From positions 186,001-250,000 of the forward strand of contig NZ_JACHXV010000003.1 in assembly GCF_014192375.1 (NCBI RefSeq): a stretch of DNA of 64,000 nucleotides, written 5' to 3'. A program made the position numbers and the translations under genes. Below the pieces are notes generated by a model, which had not been told where the DNA came from, ran no database searches, and saw only the letters and a program-made list of their open reading frames with translations. Shown here in pieces: positions 54,744 to 64,000 of the stretch (its first letter is position 1; the number at the start of each line of letters is the position of its first letter). This stretch comes from Endobacter medicaginis. GTDB lineage: Bacteria; Pseudomonadota; Alphaproteobacteria; Acetobacterales; Acetobacteraceae.

Positions 54744-55991
54744 ATGCCGCTCGACATCACCGGCCGCAGGCCGACCCCTCTCCTCGAGCGCTTCCGCCGC
54801 GTGCGTGCCCTGAGCCTGGCCCTGGTGGCGCGGATGTCGGATGCGGATGCCTCCGCGCAGTCGATGCCCGACGCCTCGCCGGCCAAATGGCATCTGGCCC
54901 ACACCACCTGGTTCCTCGAGACCTTCATCCTGCGCGACCACGTTGCCGGCCATGTGCCGTTCGACCGGCGCTATGCGTTCCTGTTCAACTCCTACTACGA
55001 GGCGGAGGGCGACAGGCTGGCCCGCCCCGCGCGCGGACTGCTGACGCGCCCCTCACTCGACGAGATCCGCGCCTGGCGCGCCCATGTCGATGCCGCGATC
55101 GAGGCGGCCTGGGCCGGGCTGTCCGACGAGGTGCTGGCTCTGGTCGAACTCGGCTGCCACCACGAGGAGCAGCATCAGGAACTGCTGATGACCGACATCC
55201 TGCACCTGTTCTCCCTCAACCCGCTCGCGCCCGCGCTGTTCGAGGCGGACATGCCCGTCCCGGCCGAGGCAGCGACCCCGCTGCGCTGGATCGAGGGCGC
55301 GCAGGGTGCGGTCACGATCGGACATGACGCGGACGGCTTCGCCTTCGACTGCGAGACCCCGCGGCACACTGTCTGGCTGGCGCCGCACGCGCTGGCCGAC
55401 CGGCTGGTGACCAACGGCGAATGGCGCGAATTCATCGCCGATGGCGGCTACCGGACCGCCTCGCTTTGGCTGTCGGACGGCTGGGCCTGGGCGCGCACGA
55501 ACGCCATTACCGCACCGCTCTACTGGCGCGGGGAGGGCGCGTTCGGGCTGGACGGGCTGCGGCCGCTCGATGACGCCGCCCCGGTCAGCCACATCAGCTA
55601 TTTCGAGGCCGACGCCTTTGCGCACTGGGCCGGCGCGCGGCTGCCGACCGAGGCGGAGTGGGAGAGCGCGGCCAGCGGGATGTCGGCCGCTGCCGGACTC
55701 GACACCGCCCATGCGGTGCGCCCGCGTGCGGCCGGGCGGGGGGAGGGGTTGCGGCAGATGTTTGGCGAGGTCTGGCAGTGGACCGCGTCGGCCTATCTCG
55801 CCTATCCCGGCTTCCGCCCGGCGACAGGCGCGATCGGCGAATACAACGGCAAGTTCATGAACGGCCAATTCGTGTTGCGCGGCTCAAGCTGCGCGACGCC
55901 GCGCGGGCACAGCCGGGCGACCTATCGCAACTTCTTCCAGCCGCACCAGCGCTGGCAGTTCTCCGGCCTGCGGCTCGCGAGGGACCTGTGA
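54744..55991 (+). CDS. egtB: Ergothioneine biosynthesis sulfoxide synthase EgtB
   Basis: EgtB is a non-haem iron enzyme that joins trimethylhistidine (hercynine) with gamma-glutamylcysteine or cysteine in an O2-dependent sulfoxide-forming step. The 415-residue protein has a DinB-like domain with iron ligands in SPAKWHLAHTTWFLETF and the HX3HXE element HHEEQHQELLM. The C-terminal formylglycine-generating-enzyme fold (RLPTEAEWESAA, MFGEVWQWTASAYLAYPGF, GQFVLRGSSCATPRGH) ends in FSGLRLARDL. Its stop overlaps the egtD start. Confidence 0.96.
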   Translation: MPLDITGRRPTPLLERFRRVRALSLALVARMSDADASAQSMPDASPAKWHLAHTTWFLETFILRDHVAGHVPFDRRYAFLFNSYYEAEGDRLARPARGLLTRPSLDEIRAWRAHVDAAIEAAWAGLSDEVLALVELGCHHEEQHQELLMTDILHLFSLNPLAPALFEADMPVPAEAATPLRWIEGAQGAVTIGHDADGFAFDCETPRHTVWLAPHALADRLVTNGEWREFIADGGYRTASLWLSDGWAWARTNAITAPLYWRGEGAFGLDGLRPLDDAAPVSHISYFEADAFAHWAGARLPTEAEWESAASGMSAAAGLDTAHAVRPRAAGRGEGLRQMFGEVWQWTASAYLAYPGFRPATGAIGEYNGKFMNGQFVLRGSSCATPRGHSRATYRNFFQPHQRWQFSGLRLARDL

Positions 55992-56971
55992 TGCTGAACG
56001 AGCCGGCCGACGCCGCCACCGCGACCTTTGCCGCCGATCCGGCGTTCCGCGCCGATGTGCTGGCCGGGCTGGCCGCGCGTCCGCGGGCGATCCCCGCGCG
56101 CTGGTTCTATGACCGCCGTGGCTCGGAGCTGTTCGAACAGATCACCCGTCTGCCGGAATACTATCCCACACGCACCGAACGCGCCCTGCTGGCGGCAAAG
56201 GCCAGTGAGATCGCTCAAATCGTGGGCGCGGGCCGGGTGGTGGTCGAGTTCGGCTCCGGCTCCTCGGCCAAGACGCCGCTGCTGCTCGATGCGGTGGCGC
56301 CCTCGGCCTATGTGCCGATCGATATCTCGGGCCCTTTCCTGCGCGATTCGTCGGCGGCGCTGGCCCGGGCCTTCCCCGACCTGCCGATCCACCCGGTCGA
56401 GGCGGATTTCACCCGCCCGCTGCACCTGCCTCCGGAGGTGATGGGCATGCCGAGGCTGGGCTTCTTTCCCGGCTCGACGATCGGCAACCTCGCCGCTCCT
56501 GCCGCCGTCGACCTGCTGCGCAGCATGGCCGCGACTCTCGGCGAGGGCGCGATGCTGCTGATCGGCATGGACCGCGCCAAGCCGGTCGACGAGCTGATCG
56601 CCGCCTATGACGACGCGCAGGGTGTGACGGCGGCGTTCAACCTCAACCTGCTGGCACGGATCAATACCGAACTCGGTGCCGACATCCCGCTCGACGCCTT
56701 CCGCCATGTCGCCCGCTGGAACGACGACGAGAGCCGCATCGAGATGCATCTCGAGGCGCTGCGCGACGTCGGCTTCGCAGTGGCCGGGGAGCGCTTCGCA
56801 ATACGCGCCGGGGAGACCATCCACACCGAGAACAGCCACAAATACGGCCCGCGCGGCAAGCGCCTGCTGCTGGCGGCCGGCGGCTGGACGGTGCTGGCCG
56901 ACTGGACCGATCCGGCCGGCCGATTCTCGATCCTGCTCGCGGTCGTGCAGGCGCCGGCCCGGGGCCCCTGA
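55991..56971 (+). CDS. egtD: L-histidine N-alpha-methyltransferase EgtD
   Basis: EgtD trimethylates the alpha-amino group of histidine to hercynine using SAM, the first step of ergothioneine synthesis. The 326-residue protein has the start PARWFYDRRGSELFEQITRLPEYYPTRTE, the SAM motif VVEFGSGSSAKTPLLL, IDISGPFLRDSSAAL, FFPGSTIGNL and the His-binding C-terminal segment IHTENSHKYG. ATG 55991 overlaps the egtB stop by one base; the long upstream frame is a shadow. An OPT transporter follows after about 20 bp. Confidence 0.96.
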   Translation: MLNEPADAATATFAADPAFRADVLAGLAARPRAIPARWFYDRRGSELFEQITRLPEYYPTRTERALLAAKASEIAQIVGAGRVVVEFGSGSSAKTPLLLDAVAPSAYVPIDISGPFLRDSSAALARAFPDLPIHPVEADFTRPLHLPPEVMGMPRLGFFPGSTIGNLAAPAAVDLLRSMAATLGEGAMLLIGMDRAKPVDELIAAYDDAQGVTAAFNLNLLARINTELGADIPLDAFRHVARWNDDESRIEMHLEALRDVGFAVAGERFAIRAGETIHTENSHKYGPRGKRLLLAAGGWTVLADWTDPAGRFSILLAVVQAPARGP

Positions 56972-56992
56972 TCCGGCCGCTTGCCGCCCGCC

Positions 56993-59062
56993 ATGGCGCG
57001 GGCGACAAGACAGGCCGGCGCGATCGGGGAGCGAGACGGGGCGATGCAGGCTGGACGGGCAGGGACGGTGCGTGAGCTCACCGTACGGGGGATCATCCTC
57101 GGCGCATTGATCACCGCGATCTTCACCGCATCGAACGTCTATCTCGGCCTCAAGATCGGTCTGACCTTCGCCTCATCGATCCCGGCGGCCGTCATCTCCA
57201 TGGCCGTGCTGCGCGCCGCCGGCGGCGCCGGCGTGCTCGAAAACAACATGGTCCAGACCCAGGCTTCGGCGGCCGGCACGCTGAGCTCGATCATCTTCGT
57301 GCTGCCCGCCCTGGTGATGGCCGGCATCTGGCAGGGCTTCGCCTTCTGGCCGGTGGCGATCGTGTGCGTGGCCGGCGGCATGCTCGGCGTGCTGTTCACC
57401 ATCCCGCTGCGTCGCGCGCTGGTCACCGGCTCCGACCTGCCCTACCCGGAAGGGGTGGCGGCGGCCGAGGTGCTGCGGGTGGGCGCGGGCACCGATGCCG
57501 CCGACCGCGCCACCCAGCGCGAGAGCGCGGTCTCGCTGGTGATCGGCACGGTGCTGTCGGCGGTGGTGGCGCTGGCGACCGGAGGCTTCCGCCTGCTCGC
57601 CGACGGTCTGACGCTGGCGATGGGCAGCACCGGCCCGGTGTTCCGCCTCACCAGCGGCTTCTCGCTCGCCCTGCTTGGCGCGGGCTATCTCGTCGGGCTC
57701 GCCGGTGGCATCGCCATGCTGGTCGGGCTGGTGATCGCCTGGGGCGTGCTGACCCCGTATCTGACGGCGCTGCTGCCGCACCCGGCAGGGGTCGCGCCGG
57801 CGGCGTTCGCCCTGGATGTCTGGAAACATCGCGTGCGCTTCATCGGTGCGGGCACCATCGGCATCGCCGCACTCTGGACGCTGGGCACGCTGGCCGGCCC
57901 GGTCGCCGCCGGGCTGCGCGACGCCCTGCGCGGCGGGGCGACGGTACCGATCCTGCCGCCCCGTCATCCGGAGCCTGCCAATCCGGATGCCGACCGCGAC
58001 CTCTCGCCGAAGCTGATCGGCCCGCTGGCGCTGGTGCTGGTGGCGGTGCTGTTCGCGGCCTTTCTCGCCTTCCTGCCCGCCCCGTACACGGCCGGACCGA
58101 TCGGCGTGGCGCTGCTGGCCGCGCTGTTCTGCGCCGTCTTCGGCTTCGTGATCGCCGCGGCCTGCGGCTACATGGCCGGCATCGTCGGGTCGTCCTCGTC
58201 GCCGATCTCCGGCATCGCCATCCTCGCCGTGCTGAGCCTGTCGCTGCTGGTCTCGGGACTGCTCGACCTCGGCTGGCTGCCCGGTCCGGCGCAGGTCACG
58301 CGGCCGCTGGCGGTCGGGCTGGTGATCTTCGTCGCCACCGCGGTGCTGGCGGCGGCCACCATCTCCAACGACAACCTCCAGGATCTCAAGACCGGCCAGC
58401 TCGTCGGTGCGAGCCCGTGGAAGCAGCAGGTCGCGCTGATGATCGGCTGCGTCTCCGGTGCGGTGGTGATTCCGCCGGTGCTCAACCTGCTCTACAACGC
58501 CTATGGCTTCGCCGGCGCGATGCCGCATCCGGGCATGGACCCCGAACATGCGCTGGCTGCCCCGCAAGCCACCCTGATGGCCTCGCTCGCCAGCGGCGTG
58601 GTGCTGGGCAGCCAGGACTGGACGCCGATCGTGCAGGGCGTCGGGCTCGGCGCGCTGCTGATCGCCGTCGACCTGATCCTGCGCCGCGCCGGGGCGCGCC
58701 GCCATCTGCGGCTGCCGCCGCTCGCGGTCGGCATCGGGCTGTATCTGCCGCCGGAGGTGACGGTGGCGCTGGTGGTCGGCGCGATCGCGTCCGCGGTGAT
58801 CGCCCATAGCCTGCGCCACCGCCCGGAGGCGGCCCGCAACGCGGCCGAGAACCGCGCGGTGATGCTGGCCTCGGGGCTGATCGTCGGCGAGAGCCTGATG
58901 GGGGTGGTGCTGGCCGGCATCGTCGGTGGTTCGGGGCGCGATGATCTGCTCGCTTTGGTCGGCCCGGGCTTTGCACCCGGCGCGACGGTGCTCGGGGCGG
59001 CGGTGTTCTGCGCGGTGACGCTGTGGTTCGCATTCAGCGTGATCCGGCGCGGGCGCGCTTGA
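56993..59062 (+). CDS. OPT-family oligopeptide/metal transporter
   Basis: This integral membrane protein of about 689 residues has roughly 14 or more hydrophobic helices. OPT-type signatures include the first helices [69 protein letters not shown] and the later [26 protein letters not shown] proteins carry peptides, glutathione or metal chelates with protons. ATG 56993 is used; ATG 57044 ([13 protein letters not shown]) is equally possible. It lies 21 bp after egtD on the same strand, so it is probably co-transcribed, but no link between OPT proteins and ergothioneine is established here. Confidence 0.9.
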   Translation: MARATRQAGAIGERDGAMQAGRAGTVRELTVRGIILGALITAIFTASNVYLGLKIGLTFASSIPAAVISMAVLRAAGGAGVLENNMVQTQASAAGTLSSIIFVLPALVMAGIWQGFAFWPVAIVCVAGGMLGVLFTIPLRRALVTGSDLPYPEGVAAAEVLRVGAGTDAADRATQRESAVSLVIGTVLSAVVALATGGFRLLADGLTLAMGSTGPVFRLTSGFSLALLGAGYLVGLAGGIAMLVGLVIAWGVLTPYLTALLPHPAGVAPAAFALDVWKHRVRFIGAGTIGIAALWTLGTLAGPVAAGLRDALRGGATVPILPPRHPEPANPDADRDLSPKLIGPLALVLVAVLFAAFLAFLPAPYTAGPIGVALLAALFCAVFGFVIAAACGYMAGIVGSSSSPISGIAILAVLSLSLLVSGLLDLGWLPGPAQVTRPLAVGLVIFVATAVLAAATISNDNLQDLKTGQLVGASPWKQQVALMIGCVSGAVVIPPVLNLLYNAYGFAGAMPHPGMDPEHALAAPQATLMASLASGVVLGSQDWTPIVQGVGLGALLIAVDLILRRAGARRHLRLPPLAVGIGLYLPPEVTVALVVGAIASAVIAHSLRHRPEAARNAAENRAVMLASGLIVGESLMGVVLAGIVGGSGRDDLLALVGPGFAPGATVLGAAVFCAVTLWFAFSVIRRGRA

Positions 59063-59093
59063 GGCGAGGCGGGATACTCCCCACATCGAGGGC

Positions 59094-60089
59094 ATGATCC
59101 CGCTCTCGGTCCTCGATCTCGCCCCGGTCTGTGCCGGTTCCGACGCCTCCGCCTCGCTCGCCAACTCGCGCGATCTCGCCCGGCACGCGGAAGCGTTGGG
59201 CTATCACCGCTACTGGCTGGCCGAGCATCACGGCATGCCAGGCATCGCCAGTGCGGCGACCTCGGTGGTGATCGCCGACATCGCCGCCGCCACCTCGACG
59301 ATCCGTGTCGGTTCGGGCGGGGTGATGCTGCCCAATCACGCGCCGCTGCTGATCGCCGAGCAGTTCGGCACGCTGGCGGCCCTGCATCCGGGCCGGATCG
59401 ATCTCGGCCTCGGCCGCGCGCCCGGCACCGACCAGCGCACCGCGCAGGCGATCCGCCGCTCGCTGGTCCGCGAGGAGGATTTCGTCCACGACGTCATGGA
59501 GCTGCAGGCCTATTTCGCCGGCACCGCACCGGTGCTGGCGACCCCGGGGCGCGGGCTGGAGGTGCCGATCTGGATCCTCGGCTCCAGCCTGTATGGTGCC
59601 CAGCTCGCCGCCGCCCTCGGCCTGCCCTATGCGTTCGCCTCGCATTTCGCGCCTGCCGCCCTCGACGAGGCGGTTGCGGTGTATCGTCAGCGCTTCCAGC
59701 CCTCGCCGGCCTGGCCGAAACCGTATTTGATGGTGGCAGCCAACGTCATCGCCGCACCCACCGAGGCGGAGGCGCGGTTCCTGTTTACCTCGCTGCAGCA
59801 GGCTTTCGTCAACCTGCGCACCGGCCAGCCGGGACTGCTGCCCGCTCCGGTCGAGCGGCTGCCGTTCGACGAGGAGCTGTTGCGACGCACCGGAGCCGGA
59901 TCGGCGCTGTCGGTGTCGGCGATCGGCGATCCGGCGCAGGTCGGCGAGGCGCTGCGCGCGATCGTGGCGCGGACCGGCGCGGACGAGCTGATCCTGACCG
60001 CCCAGATCCACGATCATGCGGCCCGGAGGCGCTCGTTCGCCATCGCCGCGGAGGCGATGGGCCTCACGCCGCTCGCACGGGCCGCCTGA
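59094..60089 (+). CDS. LLM-class flavin-dependent oxidoreductase (MsnO8-like)
   Basis: This 331-residue bacterial-luciferase-like TIM-barrel protein has the family opening [99 protein letters not shown] and [29 protein letters not shown] are the usual MsnO8 blocks. These enzymes use FMNH2 and O2; the substrate is unknown. The ATG at 59094 is 31 bp after the OPT stop. It converges with a lipoprotein gene 3 bp away. Confidence 0.9.
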   Translation: MIPLSVLDLAPVCAGSDASASLANSRDLARHAEALGYHRYWLAEHHGMPGIASAATSVVIADIAAATSTIRVGSGGVMLPNHAPLLIAEQFGTLAALHPGRIDLGLGRAPGTDQRTAQAIRRSLVREEDFVHDVMELQAYFAGTAPVLATPGRGLEVPIWILGSSLYGAQLAAALGLPYAFASHFAPAALDEAVAVYRQRFQPSPAWPKPYLMVAANVIAAPTEAEARFLFTSLQQAFVNLRTGQPGLLPAPVERLPFDEELLRRTGAGSALSVSAIGDPAQVGEALRAIVARTGADELILTAQIHDHAARRRSFAIAAEAMGLTPLARAA

Positions 60090-60092
60090 ACC

Positions 60093-60659
60093 CTATTTGG
60101 CCGGGGCCGCGGGCTCGATGAGCTCGGCCACGGGCGGCTGCGCCGGAACGTCGGGGCTGTGGAAGGCCGAGGCGGTCGGCGTTTTCGACGGCCCGGTGGC
60201 GGGATGCATGGTCGGCTCGGTCTGCCGCATGCAGCCGCGCACCAGGGCGGCGCAGACGCCGTCGGTGCCGACCGCCATGTCGTCGTCGCCGGTGTAGTGC
60301 AGTTCGCTCACGCGCCCGTCGACCAGCCGCAGCGAGGCCGAGCAATAGGTGCCCGAGCCGCCCAGCGACACGCCGCCGAGGCTGAGCGGGAGCTGGACCG
60401 TCAGCCCGCCGGTGGCCGACGGCTTGTTGATGTAGGTCAGCAGCTCGGTGCGGGCATTGAGCCTGGTGGTCTTGTCCGGCGGCCCCGCGCAGGCCTCGAG
60501 GTCGTTCGCGGTCATTCCGATCATGTTGTACTGGGCCTGGTGGGCCATCTTCGACTGCGAGTAGCCGCAGCCGGCCAGCAGCAGCGGCAGCAGCACGGCG
60601 AGACGCGGCCGGATCGCGCACGAGGGGGCGGTGGTGAGGTCGGGAGGGGAGTGTGTCAT
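60093..60659 (-). CDS. Hypothetical lipoprotein
   Basis: A 188-residue precursor with a lipobox (LLLAGC, Cys about residue 31), so an acylated envelope protein. The mature part has a SmpA/OmlA-like look (NMIGMTANDLEACAGPPDKTTRLNARTELLTYIN, CSASLRLVDGRVSELHYTGDDD). A Pro-rich tail follows (FHSPDVPAQPPVAELIEPAAP). Resemblance to the BamE-like fold is weak and not claimed as function. It diverges from a small exported protein gene, with 193 bp between. Confidence 0.72.
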   Translation of the reverse strand: MTHSPPDLTTAPSCAIRPRLAVLLPLLLAGCGYSQSKMAHQAQYNMIGMTANDLEACAGPPDKTTRLNARTELLTYINKPSATGGLTVQLPLSLGGVSLGGSGTYCSASLRLVDGRVSELHYTGDDDMAVGTDGVCAALVRGCMRQTEPTMHPATGPSKTPTASAFHSPDVPAQPPVAELIEPAAPAK

Positions 60660-60852
60660 CGGCGCTCCTGATCTGGCGATCCTTATGCTCTACCGGCCCC
60701 GGCCGGGTCGGCAAACCCTCACATACCCGCTTGTTTCGCCAACGTTTTGTTGTAAGGTCGATGCAACCGCACCGCGGACAAGGTCGATCAAGCATGGTCG
60801 GCTGGCAGGTTGCGGCGGCCGAACAGATCGGTCAGGGAGAGGAACAGCACAG

Positions 60853-61128
60853 ATGAGACATCACCCGACTTGCCACGCTCTGGCCGCGGCCGGATTGCTG
60901 GCGGCCCTGGGGCTGCCGGTCGCCGCCGGGGCCCAGACGACGGCGGCCGCCGATTCGACGCCGCCGGCCGTGACGCCGAAGGCGCATCACAAGGTGCATC
61001 ACCACAAATCCACGGTCGCCGCCAATCCGAACGGCACCGGGGTCGCGAATGGCCGTACCGGTGGCCAGCCGATGGCCGACGAGGCGCTGCCGGCGCAGCC
61101 CCAGGCGGAGCCGACCCCGTCGCAGTAA
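60853..61128 (+). CDS. Small exported protein with His/Lys-rich segment
   Basis: A 91-residue protein with a signal peptide (ALAAAGLLAALGLPVAAGAQ, cleavage near residue 27). The mature part is low-complexity, with a His/Lys-rich KAHHKVHHHKS that could bind metal or acidic surfaces, and a Pro/Gln/Glu tail. GAGGA precedes the ATG at 60853. The 190 bp upstream contain no other gene. Function unknown; no family recognised. Confidence 0.65.
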   Translation: MRHHPTCHALAAAGLLAALGLPVAAGAQTTAAADSTPPAVTPKAHHKVHHHKSTVAANPNGTGVANGRTGGQPMADEALPAQPQAEPTPSQ

Positions 61129-61216
61129 GCCCCCGGCGCGCGGAGGGGGCGGGCCGCCCGGTCCGGAGCACTCGCCCCCGTTGACGCCGGCGCGTCGCTG
61201 GTGTCTCGATAACGAC

Positions 61217-63331
61217 ATGATACCGACCCGTCGCGCCGGCCTCGCCGCGCTGCTCCTCGCCTCCTGTGTCGTGCCTGCTCTTGCGCAGGACAAGCCTCCT
61301 GCTCCGGTCAAGGCCGCACCCGCGTCGCCGGCCGCCGTCGATGACGGTTCCACCATTCCGGCCGCGCCGCATTACGGCGAATGGGGCTTCGATGCCGCCG
61401 GCATGGACCGCTCGGTTGTGCCGGGCAACAGCTTCTTCGATTTCGCCGACGGCACCGCCGTGCGCGAGATGGTGATCCCGGCCGACCGGACCGCCTGGGG
61501 CGCGTTTCCGATCCTCGCCGACCTGTCGCAGCGCCAGGTGCATGGACTGCTGGAGGCAGCAGCCAAGCCGGGTGCGGATAATGCGAAGCTCAGCCCCGAC
61601 ATGAAGCGTGCGGCGGTCTTCTATGCCGCGTTCATGGATGAGAAAGCTGTCGATGCGCGTGGCATCGCGCCGCTGGCGCCCGACTTCGCCCGGGTGAAGG
61701 CGGCCACGACACCGGCACAGATCGCCGCCCTGTTCGGCGACGGGATGACGCATTTCGGCAGCAGCCTGTTCGGCCTCAGCATCGATCCCGATGCCAAGCA
61801 CCCCGAGCGCTATGCGATCGGCATTTCGCAGCCGGGCCTCGGCCTGCCCGACAAGAGCTTCTACACGGGGGCGAACTTCGCCGCGAAGAAGACGGCCTAT
61901 CGCGCCTATGTGGAGGCGATCCTCAAGGCCACCGACTGGCCCGACGCGGCCGCGAGCGCCGATCGCATCCTCGCCTTCGAGGACAAGCTCGCCGCCGCCA
62001 ACTGGGACCGCAAGGATCGCCGCGACCCCGACAAGACCTACAACCCGGTCAGCTTCGCCGAGTTGGTGAAGATCGCGCCGGGCTTCGACTGGTCGGCCTA
62101 TTTCGCCGCCGCCGGGCTGCCGAAGACGGCGCCAATCGTGCTCGCCGAGAAGAGCGCGATCGTCTCGGTCGCCGCCCTGGTCGGCAAGACCGACGCGCAG
62201 ACCCTGCGCGACTGGGCGGCGTTCCGTATCGCCGATGCCGCCGCCAGCGTGCTCGACGACAAGCTCGACACGCTGCGCTTCGAGTTCCGCGGCAAGACCC
62301 TGTCCGGCCAGCAACAGCAGCAGCCGCGCTGGAAGCGCGCCGTGGCCTCGGTCAACGGGGCACTCGGCGAGGCGGTCGGCAAGCTCTATGTCGAGACCTA
62401 CTTCCCGGCCTCGTCGAAGGCGCAGATGGAAGTGTTGACCCAGAACCTCAAGGCTGCATTCCGCAAACGTCTCGAACACAACACGTGGATGTCGGCGCCG
62501 ACCCGTGAAGCGGCGATCAGGAAGCTCGACAGCTTCACCATCCAGGTCGGCTATCCGAAGCACTGGCGCGACTATGCCGGGCTCGAGATCAAGGCCGACG
62601 ATCTCTACGGCAATGCCGAGCGTGCCGGCGCCTTCGAGTGGCAGTACTGGCTCGGCCATCTCGGCAAGCCGGTTGATCGCGATGTGTGGGACATGACCCC
62701 GCAGACGGTGAATGCCTACAACGAGCCGCTGTTCAACGAGGTGGTGTTCCCGGCCGCGATCCTGCAGGCACCGTTCTTCGATCCCAAGGCCGATCCGGCG
62801 ATCAACTACGGCGCGATCGGCGGTGTGATCGGCCATGAGATGACGCATGGCTTCGACGACGAGGGCCGCAAGTTCGACGCCCGTGGCCAGCTCCGCGACT
62901 GGTGGACCAAGGAAGACGGCAAGCGCTTCGAGGCACTGGCGGCGAAGCTCGGCGCGCAGTTCGAGGCGATGACGACGCCGTTCCCCGGCATGCACATCAA
63001 TGGCGGGCTGACCATGGGCGAGAACATCGCCGATCTCGGCGGGCTGACACTTGCACTCGATGCCTATCACGCCTCGCTCGGCGGCAAGCCGGCACCCGTG
63101 GTGGGTGGCTTCACCGGCGACCAGCGGGTGTTCCTCGGCTGGGCGCAGGTCTGGCGCGAGAAGCTGCGCGACGACACGGCGAAGCAGCTGCTGGTCACCG
63201 ACCCGCATTCGCCGCCCTATGCACGCGTCAACGGCCCGATGCACAACACCGATGCCTGGTACAGTGCCTTCGACGTCAAGCCCGGCGACAAGCTCTATCT
63301 CGCGCCGCAGGACCGCGTGCGCATCTGGTGA
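61217..63331 (+). CDS. Secreted M13-family (neprilysin-like) zinc metallopeptidase
   Basis: This 704-residue peptidase has a signal peptide (RRAGLAALLLASCVVPALAQ). The M13 N-terminal domain begins at YGEWGFDAAGMDRSVVPGNSFFDFADG. The zinc site is HEMTH at residues 540-544 (IGHEMTHGFDDEGRKFDARG), with the third ligand in ENIADLGGLTLA. The end (WRVK-like context, PHSPPYARVNGPMHNTDAWYSAFDVKPGDKLYLAPQDRVRIW) is the typical C-terminus, though it ends one Trp earlier than many relatives that end in CxVW. It cleaves oligopeptides in the periplasm. It lies 8 bp upstream of the HAD gene. Confidence 0.95.
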   Translation: MIPTRRAGLAALLLASCVVPALAQDKPPAPVKAAPASPAAVDDGSTIPAAPHYGEWGFDAAGMDRSVVPGNSFFDFADGTAVREMVIPADRTAWGAFPILADLSQRQVHGLLEAAAKPGADNAKLSPDMKRAAVFYAAFMDEKAVDARGIAPLAPDFARVKAATTPAQIAALFGDGMTHFGSSLFGLSIDPDAKHPERYAIGISQPGLGLPDKSFYTGANFAAKKTAYRAYVEAILKATDWPDAAASADRILAFEDKLAAANWDRKDRRDPDKTYNPVSFAELVKIAPGFDWSAYFAAAGLPKTAPIVLAEKSAIVSVAALVGKTDAQTLRDWAAFRIADAAASVLDDKLDTLRFEFRGKTLSGQQQQQPRWKRAVASVNGALGEAVGKLYVETYFPASSKAQMEVLTQNLKAAFRKRLEHNTWMSAPTREAAIRKLDSFTIQVGYPKHWRDYAGLEIKADDLYGNAERAGAFEWQYWLGHLGKPVDRDVWDMTPQTVNAYNEPLFNEVVFPAAILQAPFFDPKADPAINYGAIGGVIGHEMTHGFDDEGRKFDARGQLRDWWTKEDGKRFEALAAKLGAQFEAMTTPFPGMHINGGLTMGENIADLGGLTLALDAYHASLGGKPAPVVGGFTGDQRVFLGWAQVWREKLRDDTAKQLLVTDPHSPPYARVNGPMHNTDAWYSAFDVKPGDKLYLAPQDRVRIW

Positions 63332-63339
63332 GCCCGGTG

Positions 63340-64000
63340 ATGCGGAGGCTGGCCGGGCTGCGCGAGGTCGTGGATGGCTATGATGGCTTCATCCTCGACC
63401 TGTGGGGGGTGCTGCATGACGGCGTGCGCCCCTATCCCGGCGCGATCGACACGCTCTCCCGCCTGCGTGACGCGCGGAAGCGCGTCGTGCTGCTGTCGAA
63501 CGCGCCGCGCCGGGCGGCGCGGGCGATCGACGGGCTGCGCGCGATGGGCTTCGACGATTCGCTCTATGACGGCGTGCTGACCAGCGGCGAGGCGACCTAT
63601 CGCCTTCTCGCCGAGGCGCCACCCTTCGGGGCGGGGCGGCGGCTGTTCCATCTGGGGCCGGAGCGCGACCGCAACGTGTTCGAGGGCCTCGACTACATCG
63701 AGGCGCCCATCGGGACGGCGGATTTCCTGCTCAACACCGGCCCCGACGATCTCTCCGGTGCGCACGACATCGAGCCCTATCTGCCGGCCCTCGACGCGGC
63801 ACGTGCGGCCGGGCTGCCGATGCTGTGTGCCAATCCCGATCTGGAAATCGTCCGCGACGGACAGCGCCTGGTCTGCGCGGGGCTGCTGGCCGAGCACTAC
63901 GCGGGCCAGGGCGGGGTGATGCGGATGGTCGGCAAGCCAGATCCGGCGGTCTATGCGACCGTTCTGGACATACTCGGCGTTGCGCCCGCCCGGGTGCTGG
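63340..64000 (+). CDS. TIGR01459-like HAD-family phosphatase (3' end outside window)
   Basis: The open frame runs off the right edge (at least 220 codons seen). HAD class IIA features are present: the nucleophile motif FILDLWGVLHDG, then VVLLSNAPRR as motif II, a cap domain region (LLNTGPDDLSGAHDIEPYLP) and MVGKPDPAVYATVLDILGV as the motif III area. The nucleophile stretch DLWGVLHDG is a common TIGR01459 form. ATG 63340 or GTG 63337 starts it, 8 bp after the M13 stop. Substrates of this family are sugar or nucleotide phosphates; the exact one is unknown. Confidence 0.85.
   Translation, partial: MRRLAGLREVVDGYDGFILDLWGVLHDGVRPYPGAIDTLSRLRDARKRVVLLSNAPRRAARAIDGLRAMGFDDSLYDGVLTSGEATYRLLAEAPPFGAGRRLFHLGPERDRNVFEGLDYIEAPIGTADFLLNTGPDDLSGAHDIEPYLPALDAARAAGLPMLCANPDLEIVRDGQRLVCAGLLAEHYAGQGGVMRMVGKPDPAVYATVLDILGVAPARVL

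Overview
The window is about 64 kb of high-GC DNA from an Alphaproteobacterium, most likely a member of the Acetobacteraceae or a close relative. Three things suggest this: a permuted two-piece tmRNA lying next to an SspB-type adaptor gene, a pqqABCDE operon, and a set of long GC-rich enzyme genes packed with 4-nt ATGA overlaps. The family-level placement is an inference from gene content, not a search result. No rRNA, tRNA, CRISPR array, complete insertion sequence or prophage was seen.

Layout. 0-4.4 kb: the end of a Rieske oxygenase, the ribosome-rescue factor ArfB, a PAS-GGDEF-EAL c-di-GMP enzyme and an aldo/keto reductase. 4.4-7.6 kb: pqqA-B-C-D-E on the minus strand, with a strong hairpin between pqqA and pqqB. 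7.6-14.3 kb: a GH63-like glucosidase, a TerB-DnaJ protein, and a queA-tgt queuosine operon carrying two small regulator-like genes. 14.3-19.5 kb: duplicated structured repeats, a VOC protein, class I fumarase, SspB, ssrA, and ThyX with a flavin reductase. 19.6-27.1 kb: an outer-membrane channel, an amidohydrolase, a SulP transporter, a secreted S53 peptidase and a lytic transglycosylase-like protein. 27.2-41.4 kb: orphan GspG, NadE, Asd, G6PD (zwf), an HxlR/SDR divergent pair, a 2OG-Fe(II) oxygenase, ZapE and a three-gene efflux operon. 41.8-48.1 kb: the 2-oxoglutarate dehydrogenase complex sucA-sucB-lpd. 48.3-53.0 kb: an accessory island. 53.0-64 kb: PdxA, a lipocalin, ergothioneine genes egtB-egtD with an OPT transporter, an LLM flavoprotein, small exported proteins, an M13 peptidase and the start of a HAD phosphatase.

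The most notable locus is 48.3-51.7 kb. It is a compact three-gene operon encoding a PD-(D/E)XK nuclease-like protein, a middle-component protein and an SMC/Rad50-like ABC ATPase with a CxxC hook. This matches the computationally predicted ABC-three-component (ABC-3C) conflict systems. It is followed by a VOC gene remnant and a TacA/TacT toxin-antitoxin pair whose ribosome-binding site and start codon lie inside a perfect 10-bp hairpin. The toxin gene overlaps pdxA by 4 nt.

A second signal is a non-coding repeat family with four copies at three intergenic sites. The copies share a core but have different outer stems that still pair, which is the pattern expected of a conserved folded element. 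Translational quality control is well represented: tmRNA, its probable ClpXP adaptor SspB, and ArfB.
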